NCBI GenBank assembly: GCA_043392685.1
Contig: JBHZGM010000001.1
DNA length: 64,000 nt
Source of the DNA: Metapseudomonas sp043392685
Lineage (GTDB): Bacteria; Pseudomonadota; Gammaproteobacteria; Pseudomonadales; Pseudomonadaceae
Reading direction: 5' to 3' (one strand)
Shown: piece after piece, positions 25,082-33,862 of the stretch
Position numbering within the stretch: the first letter of the stretch is position 1
How the letters are laid out: each line of letters begins with the position of its first letter
Translations under genes and position numbers: made by a program
Notes under the pieces: generated by a model
Database searches by the model: none
What the model saw: only the letters and a program-made list of their open reading frames with translations
Told to the model about the DNA's origin: nothing

Positions 25082-26662
25082 ATGCGCCGACGCCTATTGC
25101 CCCTCGCTCTCTGCCTTCCCCTCCATACCTTCGCCAGCCAGGCACTGGTGGTCTGCACCGAAGCCAGCCCGGAAGGCTTCGACATCGTCCAGTACACCGC
25201 CGCGACCACCGCCGATGCCTCGGCCGAAACCGTCTTCGACCGCCTGGTGCAATTCGCTCCCGGCAGCACCCGCTTGCAGCCGGGCCTCGCCGAGAGCTGG
25301 ACCATCAGCCCCGACGGCCTGGTCTACGAGTTCCAGTTGCGCAAGGGCGTCAGCTTCCACAGCACGCCCTGGTTCACCCCCAGCCGCGAGTTCAATGCCG
25401 ACGACGTGCTCTGGAGCTTCCAGCGCCAGCTCGACCCCGCACATCCCTGGCACAAGCTCTCTCCGCGCGGCTATCCCTATATGGAATCCATGGCCTTTTC
25501 CCAGTTGATCGAGCGTGTCGAGAAGCTCGACGACCACCGCGTGCGCTTCACCCTGAGACACCCGGAGGCGCCCTTCCTCGCCGACCTGGCCATGGGCTTC
25601 ACCTCCATCTATTCCGCCGAGTACGCCGACCAGTTGCTCAAGACCGGCCAGACCGAGCGGCTCAACCGCGAACCGGTCGGCACCGGGCCTTTCGTCTTCG
25701 AGCGCTACCGTAAGGATTCGCAGGTCCGCTTCCACGCCAACCCGACCTACTGGGCAGGCAAGCCGGCTGTGGACAAGTTGTTGTTCGCCATCACCCCCGA
25801 TCCCAACGTGCGGGTGCAACAGCTCAAGGCCGGCGCCTGCCAGATCGCCGTGTACCCGCGCCCTACCGACATCGCCAGCCTTCGTCAGCAAGCAGGGCTC
25901 AAGGTGCTGGAACTGGATTCCCTGCTGGTCGCCTATGTCGGCCTCAACACCCGCCATCCACCGCTGGACGACGTGCGCGTGCGACAGGCCATCAACCTCG
26001 CCTTCGACAAACACGCCTACCTTCGTGCGCAGTTCGGCGAAGGCAACGCCAGCATCGCCGTGGCGCCCTACCCGGCCAGCCTGCTGGGCTACAACGACAA
26101 GCTGGAACCCTGGCCCCACGATCCCGAAAGAGCGCGCCAGCTGCTGGCCGAGGCCGGCTACAAGGACGGCTTCAAGCTGGCCATCTGGACCCGCCCCGGT
26201 GGCGGCCCGACCAACCCCAACCCCGGCATCGGCGCACAGATGCTCCAGGCCGACCTGGCCGCCATCGGCATCAAGGCAGAGATTCGCGTCTATGAATGGG
26301 GTGAGTTGATCAAGCGCGCCAAGAATGGCGAGCACGATCTGGTGTTCATGGGCTGGGCCGGCGACAACGGCGACCCGGACAACTTCCTCACCCCCAACCT
26401 GTCCTGCGCCGCAGCGCGCTCAGGGGAAAACCAGGCAGGTTGGTGTGACGAGAAATTCGACGCGCTGATCCGCGAGGCCCGCGCCATCACCGACCCCGCC
26501 CGCCGCGCCGAACTCTATCGGCAGGCGCTGGCGATCTTCCACGAACAGGCGCCGTGGATCCCCCTCGCCCACCCCAAGCAGTTCGCTGCCGTGCGCGAAG
26601 GCGTGGAGGGCTTCCAGTTGAACCCGATGGGCTCGAACAACTTCGCCAGGGTGAAGCTGTAG
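25082..26662 (+). CDS. dppA2: Dipeptide ABC transporter substrate-binding protein DppA2
   Basis: 526-residue cluster-C solute-binding protein with an unusually short, Cys-containing signal peptide (LLPLALCLPLHTFASQA). It diverges clearly from DppA1 and DppA3 while keeping family anchors (PEGFDIVQYTAATTADASAE, GWAGDNGDPDNFLTPNLSC). The divergence suggests a different peptide preference, consistent with the PAO1 paralogues. ATG at 25082 follows AAGGAAGACC. It has no permease genes of its own and would share DppBCDF. Confidence 0.92.
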   Translation: MRRRLLPLALCLPLHTFASQALVVCTEASPEGFDIVQYTAATTADASAETVFDRLVQFAPGSTRLQPGLAESWTISPDGLVYEFQLRKGVSFHSTPWFTPSREFNADDVLWSFQRQLDPAHPWHKLSPRGYPYMESMAFSQLIERVEKLDDHRVRFTLRHPEAPFLADLAMGFTSIYSAEYADQLLKTGQTERLNREPVGTGPFVFERYRKDSQVRFHANPTYWAGKPAVDKLLFAITPDPNVRVQQLKAGACQIAVYPRPTDIASLRQQAGLKVLELDSLLVAYVGLNTRHPPLDDVRVRQAINLAFDKHAYLRAQFGEGNASIAVAPYPASLLGYNDKLEPWPHDPERARQLLAEAGYKDGFKLAIWTRPGGGPTNPNPGIGAQMLQADLAAIGIKAEIRVYEWGELIKRAKNGEHDLVFMGWAGDNGDPDNFLTPNLSCAAARSGENQAGWCDEKFDALIREARAITDPARRAELYRQALAIFHEQAPWIPLAHPKQFAAVREGVEGFQLNPMGSNNFARVKL

Positions 26663-26759
26663 GGGCGAATTTATTCGCCAAGCAGACCGCAGGTCTGCCC
26701 CTGGAAGTCCGAGCGGGCACGACTACCCTCTCCCCAACCCTCTCCCTGAAGGGAGAGGG
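26661..26759. repeat. Half of a GTGG-type element plus CCCTCTCCC hairpin
   Basis: 26661-26702 resembles the left half of the ~100-bp element (GGGGCGAATTTATTCGCC), including a perfect hairpin GCAGACC-GCA-GGTCTGC that is identical to the copy at 60237. The right half is absent. At 26738-26759 there is CCCTCTCCC-TGAA-GGGAGAGGG. Both sit in the 153-base gap between convergent dppA2 and mdpA, where they could terminate transcription. Confidence 0.75.
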
Positions 26760-26815
26760 AGCTATCCGCAGTCCTGTAGCGGCTTCAGTCGCGAAAGCAG
26801 GCCGAAGACCTGCCC

Positions 26816-28033
26816 TCAGGCCTCCAACCCGAACGGATCGTCGATGGAATGGCTCGGCTGGGTAAACCAGCGCGGCCCGGTGGGGGTCATGTAGAAGTGA
26901 TCCTCCAGGCGAATGCCAAACTCGCCCGGTACGCAGATCATCGGCTCGTTGGAGAAGCACATGCCCTCGGCCAGCGGCGTTTCGTCGCCACGCACCAGGT
27001 ATGGTCCTTCGTGGATATCCATGCCGATGCCGTGACCGGTGCGGTGCGGCAGGCCCGGTAGCTGGTAATCCGGCCCCAGGCCACCGGCTTCCAGGCAACG
27101 GCGGGCGGCGGCATCGACCGAGCCGCAGGGCGCGCCAGGACGCGCAGCCTCGAAGGCGGCCAGTTGTGCCGCCTTCTCCAGGCTCCAGAGTGCGCGCTGG
27201 CGTTCGCTCGGCAAGCCGAACACATAGCTGCGGGTGATATCCGACTGATAGCCGTGGAGCTGGCAACCGGTGTCGATCAGCACCATGTCGCCGTCCTTGA
27301 GCACCTGCGCATGTTTCACCCCATGGGGGAAGGCGCTGGCCTCGCCGAACAGCACGATGCAGAAGGTGGAACCCGGCGCACCCACCTTGCGGTGCGCCTG
27401 GTGGATGAACTCGGCGACCTCGGCGGTGCTGATGCCCTCGCGCAGGATGCTGGCGGCAGCCTTGTGCACTTCCAGGGTCATGTCCTTGGCGCGCTGCATC
27501 AGCGCCAGTTCGGTGGCGGACTTGTGGAAGCGGCAGGGATCGATGACACAGGCGGCATTGACGAACTCGAAGGCGGCCCCCAGCCGACGGATGCCGTCGT
27601 ACATGAAGAAGGCCACGGACGGGCAGAGACCGATGCGGGCCTCGGCAGCGATGCCCATGCCGGCCAGCATGTCCAGCAGCAGGCGGTAGGGGCTCTCGTG
27701 TTCGTGCCAGGTGTGGATAACCCCGTCCACCTCACGAAAATCGCGGATGGTGCCTTCCTCGAAGGCCGGGGCGATGTAGACCAGCGGGCCATCGGCGGGC
27801 AGCACGGCGCCCACCATGCGTTCGCTCGGGTTCCACTTCACTCCGGTGAAGTAACGCAGGTTGCTGCCGGCGTTCAGGTAGATGGCCGCGATGCCCTGAT
27901 CACGCATCAGGCCCTGGGCCTTGGCAATGCGCGCCTGATACTCGTCGAGACCGATGGGGCCCATGCCCGCGGCCATGTTCGACAGGCCGGCGAGCGCCTG
28001 TTCCGGCGTCTTGCCACCCACTCCTACCGTCAT
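26816..28033 (-). CDS. mdpA: Cytoplasmic M24 metallo-dipeptidase MdpA
   Basis: 405-residue creatinase-fold aminopeptidase with all five dinuclear metal ligands: D254, D265, H334, E363 and E377. It has no signal peptide, so it acts in the cytoplasm on imported dipeptides. In P. aeruginosa the orthologue beside psdR hydrolyses dipeptides and is co-repressed with dpp genes; Xaa-Pro specificity is the family default but is not certain. It is divergent from psdR, with two inverted repeats in the shared upstream region. The first ATG (28033) is used; an alternative begins around MGPIGLDEYQ. Confidence 0.9.
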   Translation of the reverse strand: MTVGVGGKTPEQALAGLSNMAAGMGPIGLDEYQARIAKAQGLMRDQGIAAIYLNAGSNLRYFTGVKWNPSERMVGAVLPADGPLVYIAPAFEEGTIRDFREVDGVIHTWHEHESPYRLLLDMLAGMGIAAEARIGLCPSVAFFMYDGIRRLGAAFEFVNAACVIDPCRFHKSATELALMQRAKDMTLEVHKAAASILREGISTAEVAEFIHQAHRKVGAPGSTFCIVLFGEASAFPHGVKHAQVLKDGDMVLIDTGCQLHGYQSDITRSYVFGLPSERQRALWSLEKAAQLAAFEAARPGAPCGSVDAAARRCLEAGGLGPDYQLPGLPHRTGHGIGMDIHEGPYLVRGDETPLAEGMCFSNEPMICVPGEFGIRLEDHFYMTPTGPRWFTQPSHSIDDPFGLEA

Positions 28034-28068
28034 AATTGTTCTCCCGAGTCGTGTTGCGGTGCGCAGAA

Positions 28069-28119
28069 TTTAAGTTCCACTTAAATAACCGTCAACGCCA
28101 ATTTTCAGTACCACTTAAT
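28069..28119. promoter_or_regulatory. Two predicted PsdR operators between mdpA and psdR
   Basis: 28069-28085 is a perfect 7-3-7 inverted repeat, TTTAAGT-TCC-ACTTAAA. 28103-28119 is a second, TTTCAGT-ACC-ACTTAAT. They lie immediately upstream of mdpA and within the psdR upstream region. Two similar sites lie before dppA3. PsdR represses mdpA and dpp genes in P. aeruginosa, so these are its likely sites; that link is inference. A TTATAC hexamer at 28161-28166 is a likely psdR -10. Confidence 0.7.
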
Positions 28120-28188
28120 TTTCAACAAGGCGACAAGCCTTTTCTGCATTGCGCCGCCCGTTATACTGGCGTCCTCGAAACCAGAGCC

Positions 28189-28758
28189 ATGCCAATGACC
28201 GTAGAACAGATCGGCGAACGGTTGCGCCGCTACCGCCGCGCCGCCAACAAGACCCTGAACCAGGTAGCCGCCGAATCGGGCCTCACCGCCAGTTTCCTGT
28301 CCCAGGCCGAGCGCAACCTCACCGGCGTGTCGATCTCTTCCCTGGCGAACATCGCCAAATCGCTGGGAATTCCCCTCAACGTCCTGTTCGACCAGCCCAG
28401 CCAGCACCAGCCCGATTCCCACCAGGGCCAGCGCGTGCGCTACACCATCGGTGGCCAGCCGCTGGCCTACGAGCGCCTGTCCAGCAACTTTCCCGGCAAC
28501 CAGATCAACGCGGTGAAAATGAGCATGCCGGTGGGCTACCGATCCGAGCTCATTTCCCATGAAGGCGCCGAGTTCGCCTATGTGCTGTCCGGGCAGATCG
28601 TCTACACCATCGAAGGCCACGACTATCCCCTGGGCCCGGGGGACTCGGTGCATTTCGATGCAGCCAAACCGCACTATCTCGCCAACTCCGGCGAGGAAGT
28701 GGCTGAGGTACTGACCGTCACCACAATGGGCCTTTTCGACGACCACCCCGCGCCCTGA
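28189..28758 (+). CDS. psdR: XRE-cupin transcriptional repressor PsdR
   Basis: 189 residues: an N-terminal XRE helix-turn-helix (about 8-62, LNQVAAESGLTASFLSQAER) and a C-terminal cupin (about 115-183, HEGAEFAYVLSGQIVYTIEG, GDSVHFDAAKPH) that probably binds a peptide or amino-acid effector. In P. aeruginosa PsdR represses dipeptide uptake and MdpA, and its loss raises growth on protein and peptides. ATG 28189 is used; ATG 28195 is also possible. A longer frame beginning in the operator region was rejected. Confidence 0.91.
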   Translation: MPMTVEQIGERLRRYRRAANKTLNQVAAESGLTASFLSQAERNLTGVSISSLANIAKSLGIPLNVLFDQPSQHQPDSHQGQRVRYTIGGQPLAYERLSSNFPGNQINAVKMSMPVGYRSELISHEGAEFAYVLSGQIVYTIEGHDYPLGPGDSVHFDAAKPHYLANSGEEVAEVLTVTTMGLFDDHPAP

Positions 28759-28790
28759 GCCGTCGGCTTTCGGAAGTAAACACCACTGAA

Positions 28791-28823
28791 TTTAAGTTGA
28801 CCTTAATTTCAGCATCACTTAAG
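28791..28823. promoter_or_regulatory. Two predicted PsdR operators upstream of dppA3
   Basis: 28791-28807 reads TTTAAGT-TGA-CCTTAAT and 28807-28823 reads TTTCAGC-ATC-ACTTAAG, both 7-3-7 repeats of the mdpA/psdR operator type. They are adjacent and nearly in helical register (16 bp apart). The location, about 200 bases upstream of the dppA3 ATG, fits repression of dppA3-dppBCDF by PsdR. Confidence 0.65.
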
Positions 28824-29020
28824 TTCAGCCTCGGCAGGCGGAGGCGCAAGCACTCCTTTCCCCTTCGCCACCATCGCCCGCCCGGGAATACCGGCCTCCG
28901 GCCCCGGCTCGCGAATGACGGGCAACCTGCGGCCCACGAAGTCGCAGGATCAGGTGTACAAGACACCGCAGGCTTCAACACCTGATATGCCGCCCTCAGA
29001 AAAACAACAACGAGGTTCGC

Positions 29021-30622
29021 ATGCGTCAGAAAACCGCGCTCAAATCCTTGATCGCCGCAGGTCTCATCCTTGGCTCCGGCCTCACCCACGCCGCCAGCAA
29101 CCTGGTGTTCTGCTCCGAAGGCAGCCCCGCCGGCTTCGATCCGGGCCAGTACACCACCGGCACTGATTTCGATGCGACCTCGGAAACCCTGTTCAACCGC
29201 CTGGCCCAGTTCCAGCGTGGCAGCACCCAGGTCGAACCGGCCCTGGCCAGCAACTGGGACATCAGCGAAGACGGCAAGCGCTACGTGTTCCACCTGCGCC
29301 CGGGCGTGAAGTTCCACACCACCGATTACTTCAAGCCGACCCGCGACTTCAACGCCGACGACGTGGTGTTCACCTTCCAGCGCATGCTGGACAAGAACCA
29401 CCCGTTCCGTAAGGCGTACCCCAGCGAATTCCCCTACTTCACCGACATGGGCCTGGACAAGAACATCGCCCGGGTGGAGAAGCTCGACGACATGACCGTG
29501 GCCTTCACCCTGAACGAGGTGGATGCCGCCTTCATCCAGAACCTGTCGATGAACTTCGCCGCGATCCAGTCTGCCGAATACGCCGACCAGCTGCTCAAGG
29601 CCGGCAAGGCCGCCGACATCAACCTGAAGCCCATTGGCACCGGCCCCTTCGTGCTCAAGCGCTACCAGAAGGACGCGCAGATCCGCTTCACCGGCAACAA
29701 GGACTACTGGAAGCCGGAAGACGTGAAGATCGACAACCTGATCTTCGCCATCAACACTGATGCCTCGGTACGCGCCCAGAAGCTCAAGGCCGGCGAGTGC
29801 CAGATCACCCTCAACCCGCGTCCCGCCGATATCGAGGCCCTGAAGAAGGACCCGAACCTGCAGGTGCCGAGCGAGCCCGGCTTCAACCTCGGCTACATCG
29901 CCTACAACGTCACCCGCGCCCCCTTCGACAAACTCGAAGTGCGCCAGGCGCTGGACATGGCGGTGAACAAAAAGGCCATCATCGACGCCGTCTACCAGGG
30001 CGCCGGCCAGCTGGCGGTGAACGGCATGCCACCGACCCAGTGGTCCTACGACGAAACCATCAAGGACCGCGAGTTCAACCCGGACAAGGCCAGGGAACTG
30101 CTCAAGGCCGCCGGCGTTGCCGAAGGCACCGAGATCACCCTCTGGGCCATGCCGGTGCAGCGCCCCTACAACCCCAACGCCAAGCTGATGGCCGAAATGC
30201 TCCAGGCCGACTGGGCCAAGGTGGGTATCAAGGCGCGCATTGTCAGCTACGAGTGGGGCGAGTACATCAAGCGCGCCCATGCCGGCGAGCACGACGCCAT
30301 GCTGATCGGCTGGACCGGCGATAACGGTGACCCGGACAACTGGCTGGGCACTCTCTACGGCTGCGATTCGGTGGACGGCAACAACTTCTCCAAATGGTGC
30401 GACGCCAGCTACGACAAACTGGTGAAGGCCGCCAAGGCCACCACCGACGTCGAGAAACGCACCGAGCTGTACAAACAGGCCCAGCACGTCCTGCAACAGC
30501 AGGTGCCGATCACCCCGATCGCCCACTCCACGGTCTACCAGCCGATGCGTGCCAGCGTGAAGGATTTCCTGATCAGCCCCTTCGGACGCAACAGCTTCTA
30601 CGGCGTCTCCAACGGACGCTGA
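29021..30622 (+). CDS. dppA3: Dipeptide ABC transporter substrate-binding protein DppA3
   Basis: 533-residue periplasmic binding protein with signal peptide (KSLIAAGLILGSGLTHAAS). Same length as DppA1 and nearly identical to it through FCSEGSPAGFDPGQYTTGT and long C-terminal blocks, indicating recent duplication or gene conversion. It is the binding protein closest to dppBCDF and lies behind predicted PsdR operators, so it is the best candidate for the main dipeptide receptor. In P. aeruginosa a porin gene and a fourth dppA follow; both are absent here. Confidence 0.93.
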   Translation: MRQKTALKSLIAAGLILGSGLTHAASNLVFCSEGSPAGFDPGQYTTGTDFDATSETLFNRLAQFQRGSTQVEPALASNWDISEDGKRYVFHLRPGVKFHTTDYFKPTRDFNADDVVFTFQRMLDKNHPFRKAYPSEFPYFTDMGLDKNIARVEKLDDMTVAFTLNEVDAAFIQNLSMNFAAIQSAEYADQLLKAGKAADINLKPIGTGPFVLKRYQKDAQIRFTGNKDYWKPEDVKIDNLIFAINTDASVRAQKLKAGECQITLNPRPADIEALKKDPNLQVPSEPGFNLGYIAYNVTRAPFDKLEVRQALDMAVNKKAIIDAVYQGAGQLAVNGMPPTQWSYDETIKDREFNPDKARELLKAAGVAEGTEITLWAMPVQRPYNPNAKLMAEMLQADWAKVGIKARIVSYEWGEYIKRAHAGEHDAMLIGWTGDNGDPDNWLGTLYGCDSVDGNNFSKWCDASYDKLVKAAKATTDVEKRTELYKQAQHVLQQQVPITPIAHSTVYQPMRASVKDFLISPFGRNSFYGVSNGR

Positions 30623-30628
30623 GTGAGC

Positions 30629-30652
30629 GAGGCCGGTCAACCGGCCTCCTTC
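30629..30652 (+). terminator. Terminator-like hairpin after dppA3
   Basis: GAGGCCGG-TCAA-CCGGCCTC is a perfect 8-bp stem six bases after the dppA3 stop, followed by a CTTC tract. It would lower permease expression relative to the binding protein or stabilise the dppA3 3' end. Confidence 0.65.
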
Positions 30653-30711
30653 ACATCCTCAAACCGACGCCCAGATCGGACGAGGCCAATCTCACCTGCC
30701 ACAAAAAACGC

Positions 30712-30741
30712 AAGGCGACCGCCTCTCGGGGCGGTGCCTTT
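30712..30741 (+). terminator. Second terminator-like hairpin before dppB
   Basis: AAGGC-ACCGCC and GGCGGT-GCCTT pair across a 6-base loop and end in TTT. Together with the hairpin at 30629 it separates dppA3 from dppB, which starts 77 bases later. Confidence 0.65.
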
Positions 30742-30817
30742 ACCCATGCGGCCTAAACTGCTGGGAACGGTCGGTACGCTGACCGGCAAAACAAAAGATG
30801 AGGAGTGATTCGCCCAA

Positions 30818-31828
30818 ATGTTGAGTTTCATCGCGCGCCGACTGGGGCTTCTGATCCCCACCTTCTTCGGCGTTACCTTGCTCACCTTCGCACTAATCCG
30901 CCTGATTCCCGGCGACCCGGTGGAAGTGATGATGGGTGAGCGCCGGGTAGACCCGGAAATGCACGCCCAGGCCATGGAACGCCTCGGTCTCAACAAGCCG
31001 CTGCCGGAACAGTACCTGGACTACATCGGCAAGCTGGCCCACGGCGACCTGGGCGAATCGCTGCGCACCCGCGAAGGCGTCTGGCACGAATTCCTCACCC
31101 TGTTCCCCGCCACCCTGGAACTAGCCATCGCCGCGTTGATCTTCGCCGGCACCCTCGGGGTGCTGGCGGGGGTGATCGCTGCCCTGAAGCGCGGCTCGCT
31201 ATTCGACCACGGGGTGATGGGCGTTTCCCTGGCGGGATACTCCATGCCGATCTTCTGGTGGGGCCTGCTGCTGATCATGTTCTTCTCCGTGGGGCTGGGC
31301 TGGACGCCGGTGTCCGGGCGCATCGACCTGCTCTACGACATCGAGCCGAAAACCGGCTTCATGCTCATCGACACGCTGCTGTCCGAAGAAGAAGGCGCCT
31401 TCGTCGACGCCCTGCGCCACCTGATCCTGCCGGCCATCGTGCTGGGCACCATCCCGCTGGCGGTGATCGCCCGCATGACCCGCTCGGCCATGCTCGAAGT
31501 GCTGCGCGAAGACTATGTGCGCACCGCCCGCGCCAAGGGCCTGTCGCCCGCCCGCGTGGTCTTCGTCCACGGCCTGCGCAACGCGCTGATCCCGGTGCTG
31601 ACCGTGTTCGGCCTGCAAGTGGGCACCCTGCTCGCCGGCGCGGTGCTGACCGAAACCATCTTCTCCTGGCCGGGCATCGGCAAATGGCTGATCGAAGCCA
31701 TCGGCGCCCGTGACTATCCGGTGGTGCAGAACGGCATCCTGCTGATCGCCTGCCTGGTAATCCTGGTGAACTTCGTCGTGGACATCCTCTACGGCCTGGT
31801 GAACCCCCGCATCCGTCATCAGCGTTAA
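30818..31828 (+). CDS. dppB: Dipeptide ABC transporter permease DppB
   Basis: 336-residue inner-membrane permease of the DppB/OppB family with six helices. The N-terminus is conserved (ARRLGLLIPTFFGVTLLTF) and the EAA loop that contacts the ATPase is EDYVRTARAKGLSP. First gene of the permease-ATPase part of the operon, 12 bases before dppC. It heterodimerises with DppC. Confidence 0.95.
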   Translation: MLSFIARRLGLLIPTFFGVTLLTFALIRLIPGDPVEVMMGERRVDPEMHAQAMERLGLNKPLPEQYLDYIGKLAHGDLGESLRTREGVWHEFLTLFPATLELAIAALIFAGTLGVLAGVIAALKRGSLFDHGVMGVSLAGYSMPIFWWGLLLIMFFSVGLGWTPVSGRIDLLYDIEPKTGFMLIDTLLSEEEGAFVDALRHLILPAIVLGTIPLAVIARMTRSAMLEVLREDYVRTARAKGLSPARVVFVHGLRNALIPVLTVFGLQVGTLLAGAVLTETIFSWPGIGKWLIEAIGARDYPVVQNGILLIACLVILVNFVVDILYGLVNPRIRHQR

Positions 31829-31840
31829 GGAGGCCTGAAC

Positions 31841-32746
31841 ATGAATGCCATGCAACCTCAGGTCGACCCTAGCGTCCTCTATCCCTCTCCCCTCAAGGAA
31901 TTCTGGAAGGCCTTCGCCCACAACAAGGGTGCTGTCGGCGGCCTTGCCTTCATGATCCTGATCATCTTCTGCGCCCTTTTCGCGCCCTGGGTCGCCCCCC
32001 ATGACCCGAGCGAGCAGTTCCGCGACTTCCTGCTGACCCCGCCGGTGTGGCTGGAAGGCGGCCAGGCGCAGTTCCTGCTCGGAACCGACGAACTGGGCCG
32101 CGATCTACTCTCGCGCCTGATCCACGGCGCCCGCCTGTCCCTGCTGATCGGCCTGTCTTCGGTGGTGATGTCGCTGATTCCCGGCATCCTCCTCGGCCTG
32201 GTGGCGGGTTTCTTCCCACGCCTGCTGGGCCCGTCGATCATGCGCCTGATGGACATCATGCTGGCTCTGCCGTCCCTGCTGCTGGCGGTGGCCATCGTCG
32301 CCATCCTCGGCCCGGGCCTGATCAACACCGTGATCGCCATCGCCATCGTCTCCCTGCCCTCCTACGTGCGCCTGACCCGCGCCTCGGTGATGGGCGAGCT
32401 GAACCGCGACTACGTCACCGCCTCGCGCCTGGCCGGCGCCGGCCTGCTGCGCCTGATGTTCGTCACCGTGCTGCCCAACTGCATGGCGCCGCTGATCGTC
32501 CAGGCCACCCTGAGCTTCTCCTCGGCCATCCTCGACGCCGCCGCCCTGGGCTTCCTCGGCCTCGGCGTGCAGCCGCCGACTCCCGAGTGGGGCACCATGC
32601 TGGCCTCCGCGCGCGACTACATCGAACGCGCCTGGTGGGTGGTCTCGCTGCCCGGCCTGACCATCCTGCTCAGCGTGCTGGCGATCAACCTGATGGGCGA
32701 CGGCCTGCGCGATGCGCTGGACCCGAAACTCAAGAATGCAGTCTGA
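31841..32746 (+). CDS. dppC: Dipeptide ABC transporter permease DppC
   Basis: 301-residue permease of the DppC/OppC family. It begins with the oligopeptide-permease N-terminal domain (PLKEFWKAFAHNKGAVGG), then has six helices and the EAA loop NRDYVTASRLAGAG. The GTDELGRDLLSRLIHGAR segment is characteristic. Partner of DppB. Downstream, a REP doublet separates it from dppD. Confidence 0.95.
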   Translation: MNAMQPQVDPSVLYPSPLKEFWKAFAHNKGAVGGLAFMILIIFCALFAPWVAPHDPSEQFRDFLLTPPVWLEGGQAQFLLGTDELGRDLLSRLIHGARLSLLIGLSSVVMSLIPGILLGLVAGFFPRLLGPSIMRLMDIMLALPSLLLAVAIVAILGPGLINTVIAIAIVSLPSYVRLTRASVMGELNRDYVTASRLAGAGLLRLMFVTVLPNCMAPLIVQATLSFSSAILDAAALGFLGLGVQPPTPEWGTMLASARDYIERAWWVVSLPGLTILLSVLAINLMGDGLRDALDPKLKNAV

Positions 32747-32786
32747 GGAGCCCGCCATGAGAATTTCCGTTCCGCGCCGGCTCCCC

Positions 32787-32845
32787 GTAGGAGCCAGCTT
32801 GCTGGCGAACCTGCAGCCTCCCTTCGCGAGCAAGCTCGCTCCTAC
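32787..32845. repeat. GTAG-type REP doublet inside the dpp operon
   Basis: GTAGGAGCCAGCTTGCTGGC pairs in inverted orientation with GCGAGCAAGCTCGCTCCTAC across a short spacer. It is the same doublet as in the RAYT array at 51.8-53.0 kb but in reverse orientation. It lies in the 141-base gap between dppC and dppD, so it could affect the mRNA ratio of permease to ATPase genes. Confidence 0.9.
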
Positions 32846-32887
32846 AACGCCGCGTTCAAGCATTGCGCATCGCCCGGAGACCGCCGC

Positions 32888-33862
32888 ATGAGCCTCCTCG
32901 AGATCAACAACCTCAGCGTGCGCTTCGGCGACGCCAACGCCGTCCCGGTGGTGGATGGCCTCGACATTTCGGTGAACAAGGGCGAAGTACTGGCCATCGT
33001 CGGTGAGTCTGGCTCCGGCAAGTCGGTGACCATGATGGCGCTGATGGGCCTGATCGACGCTCCCGGCCGCATCACCGCCGACAGCCTGCGCTTCGACGGC
33101 CACGACATGCTCAAGCTCAAGGGCAAGCAGCGTCGGCACATCGTCGGCAAGGACCTGGCGATGGTCTTCCAGGACCCGATGACCGCGCTCAACCCCAGCT
33201 ACACCGTGGGCTTCCAGATCGAGGAAGTGCTGCGCCAGCACCTCGGCCTGAAGGGCAAGGCTGCCCGCCAGCGCGCCCTTGAGCTGCTGGAACGGGTGGA
33301 AATCCCCGGTGCCGCCAGCCGTCTCGATGCCTATCCGCACCAGTTGTCCGGGGGCATGAGCCAGCGCGTGGCTATCGCCATGGCCATCGCCGCCGAGCCC
33401 AAGCTGCTGATCGCCGACGAACCCACCACCGCCCTGGACGTGACCATACAGGCGCAGATCATGGACCTGCTGCTGGACCTGCAGCGCGACCAGGGCATGG
33501 CCCTGGTGCTGATCACCCATGACCTGGCCGTGGTCGCCGAAACCGCCGACCGCGTGTGCGTGATGTACGCCGGCCAGGCCGTGGAAATCGGCGAAGTACC
33601 GCGCCTGTTCGACGCGCCCACCCATCCCTATACCGAAGCCCTGCTCAAGGCGATTCCCGAGCACAGCCTGGGCGCCCGTCGCCTGTCGACGCTGCCCGGC
33701 ATCGTGCCCGGCCGCTACGACCGCCCCCACGGCTGCCTGCTGTCGCCGCGCTGCCCCTACGGGCAGTCCAACTGCGTGGCCCGGCGCCCGACACTGGACC
33801 CGCACGCCCATGGCGCCGTGCGCTGCTTCTACCCCCTTAACCTGATCGAGGTGGCGCGATGA
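32888..33862 (+). CDS. dppD: Dipeptide ABC transporter ATPase DppD
   Basis: 324-residue ATPase of the Opp/Dpp family. Walker A is GESGSGKS (39-46), the signature is LSGGMSQR, and Walker B is LLIADEPT. The C-terminal oligopeptide extension has the Cys-rich segment SPRCPYGQSNC, which in related ATPases binds an iron-sulfur cluster. It pairs with DppF. Its stop overlaps the dppF ATG by 4 bases (ATGA). Confidence 0.95.
   Translation: MSLLEINNLSVRFGDANAVPVVDGLDISVNKGEVLAIVGESGSGKSVTMMALMGLIDAPGRITADSLRFDGHDMLKLKGKQRRHIVGKDLAMVFQDPMTALNPSYTVGFQIEEVLRQHLGLKGKAARQRALELLERVEIPGAASRLDAYPHQLSGGMSQRVAIAMAIAAEPKLLIADEPTTALDVTIQAQIMDLLLDLQRDQGMALVLITHDLAVVAETADRVCVMYAGQAVEIGEVPRLFDAPTHPYTEALLKAIPEHSLGARRLSTLPGIVPGRYDRPHGCLLSPRCPYGQSNCVARRPTLDPHAHGAVRCFYPLNLIEVAR

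Noticed and set aside
26816..28033. Prolidase (PepQ) assignment for the M24 peptidase
   Set aside because: Strict prolidase specificity is not shown; linkage to psdR and dpp genes favours the MdpA dipeptidase assignment.
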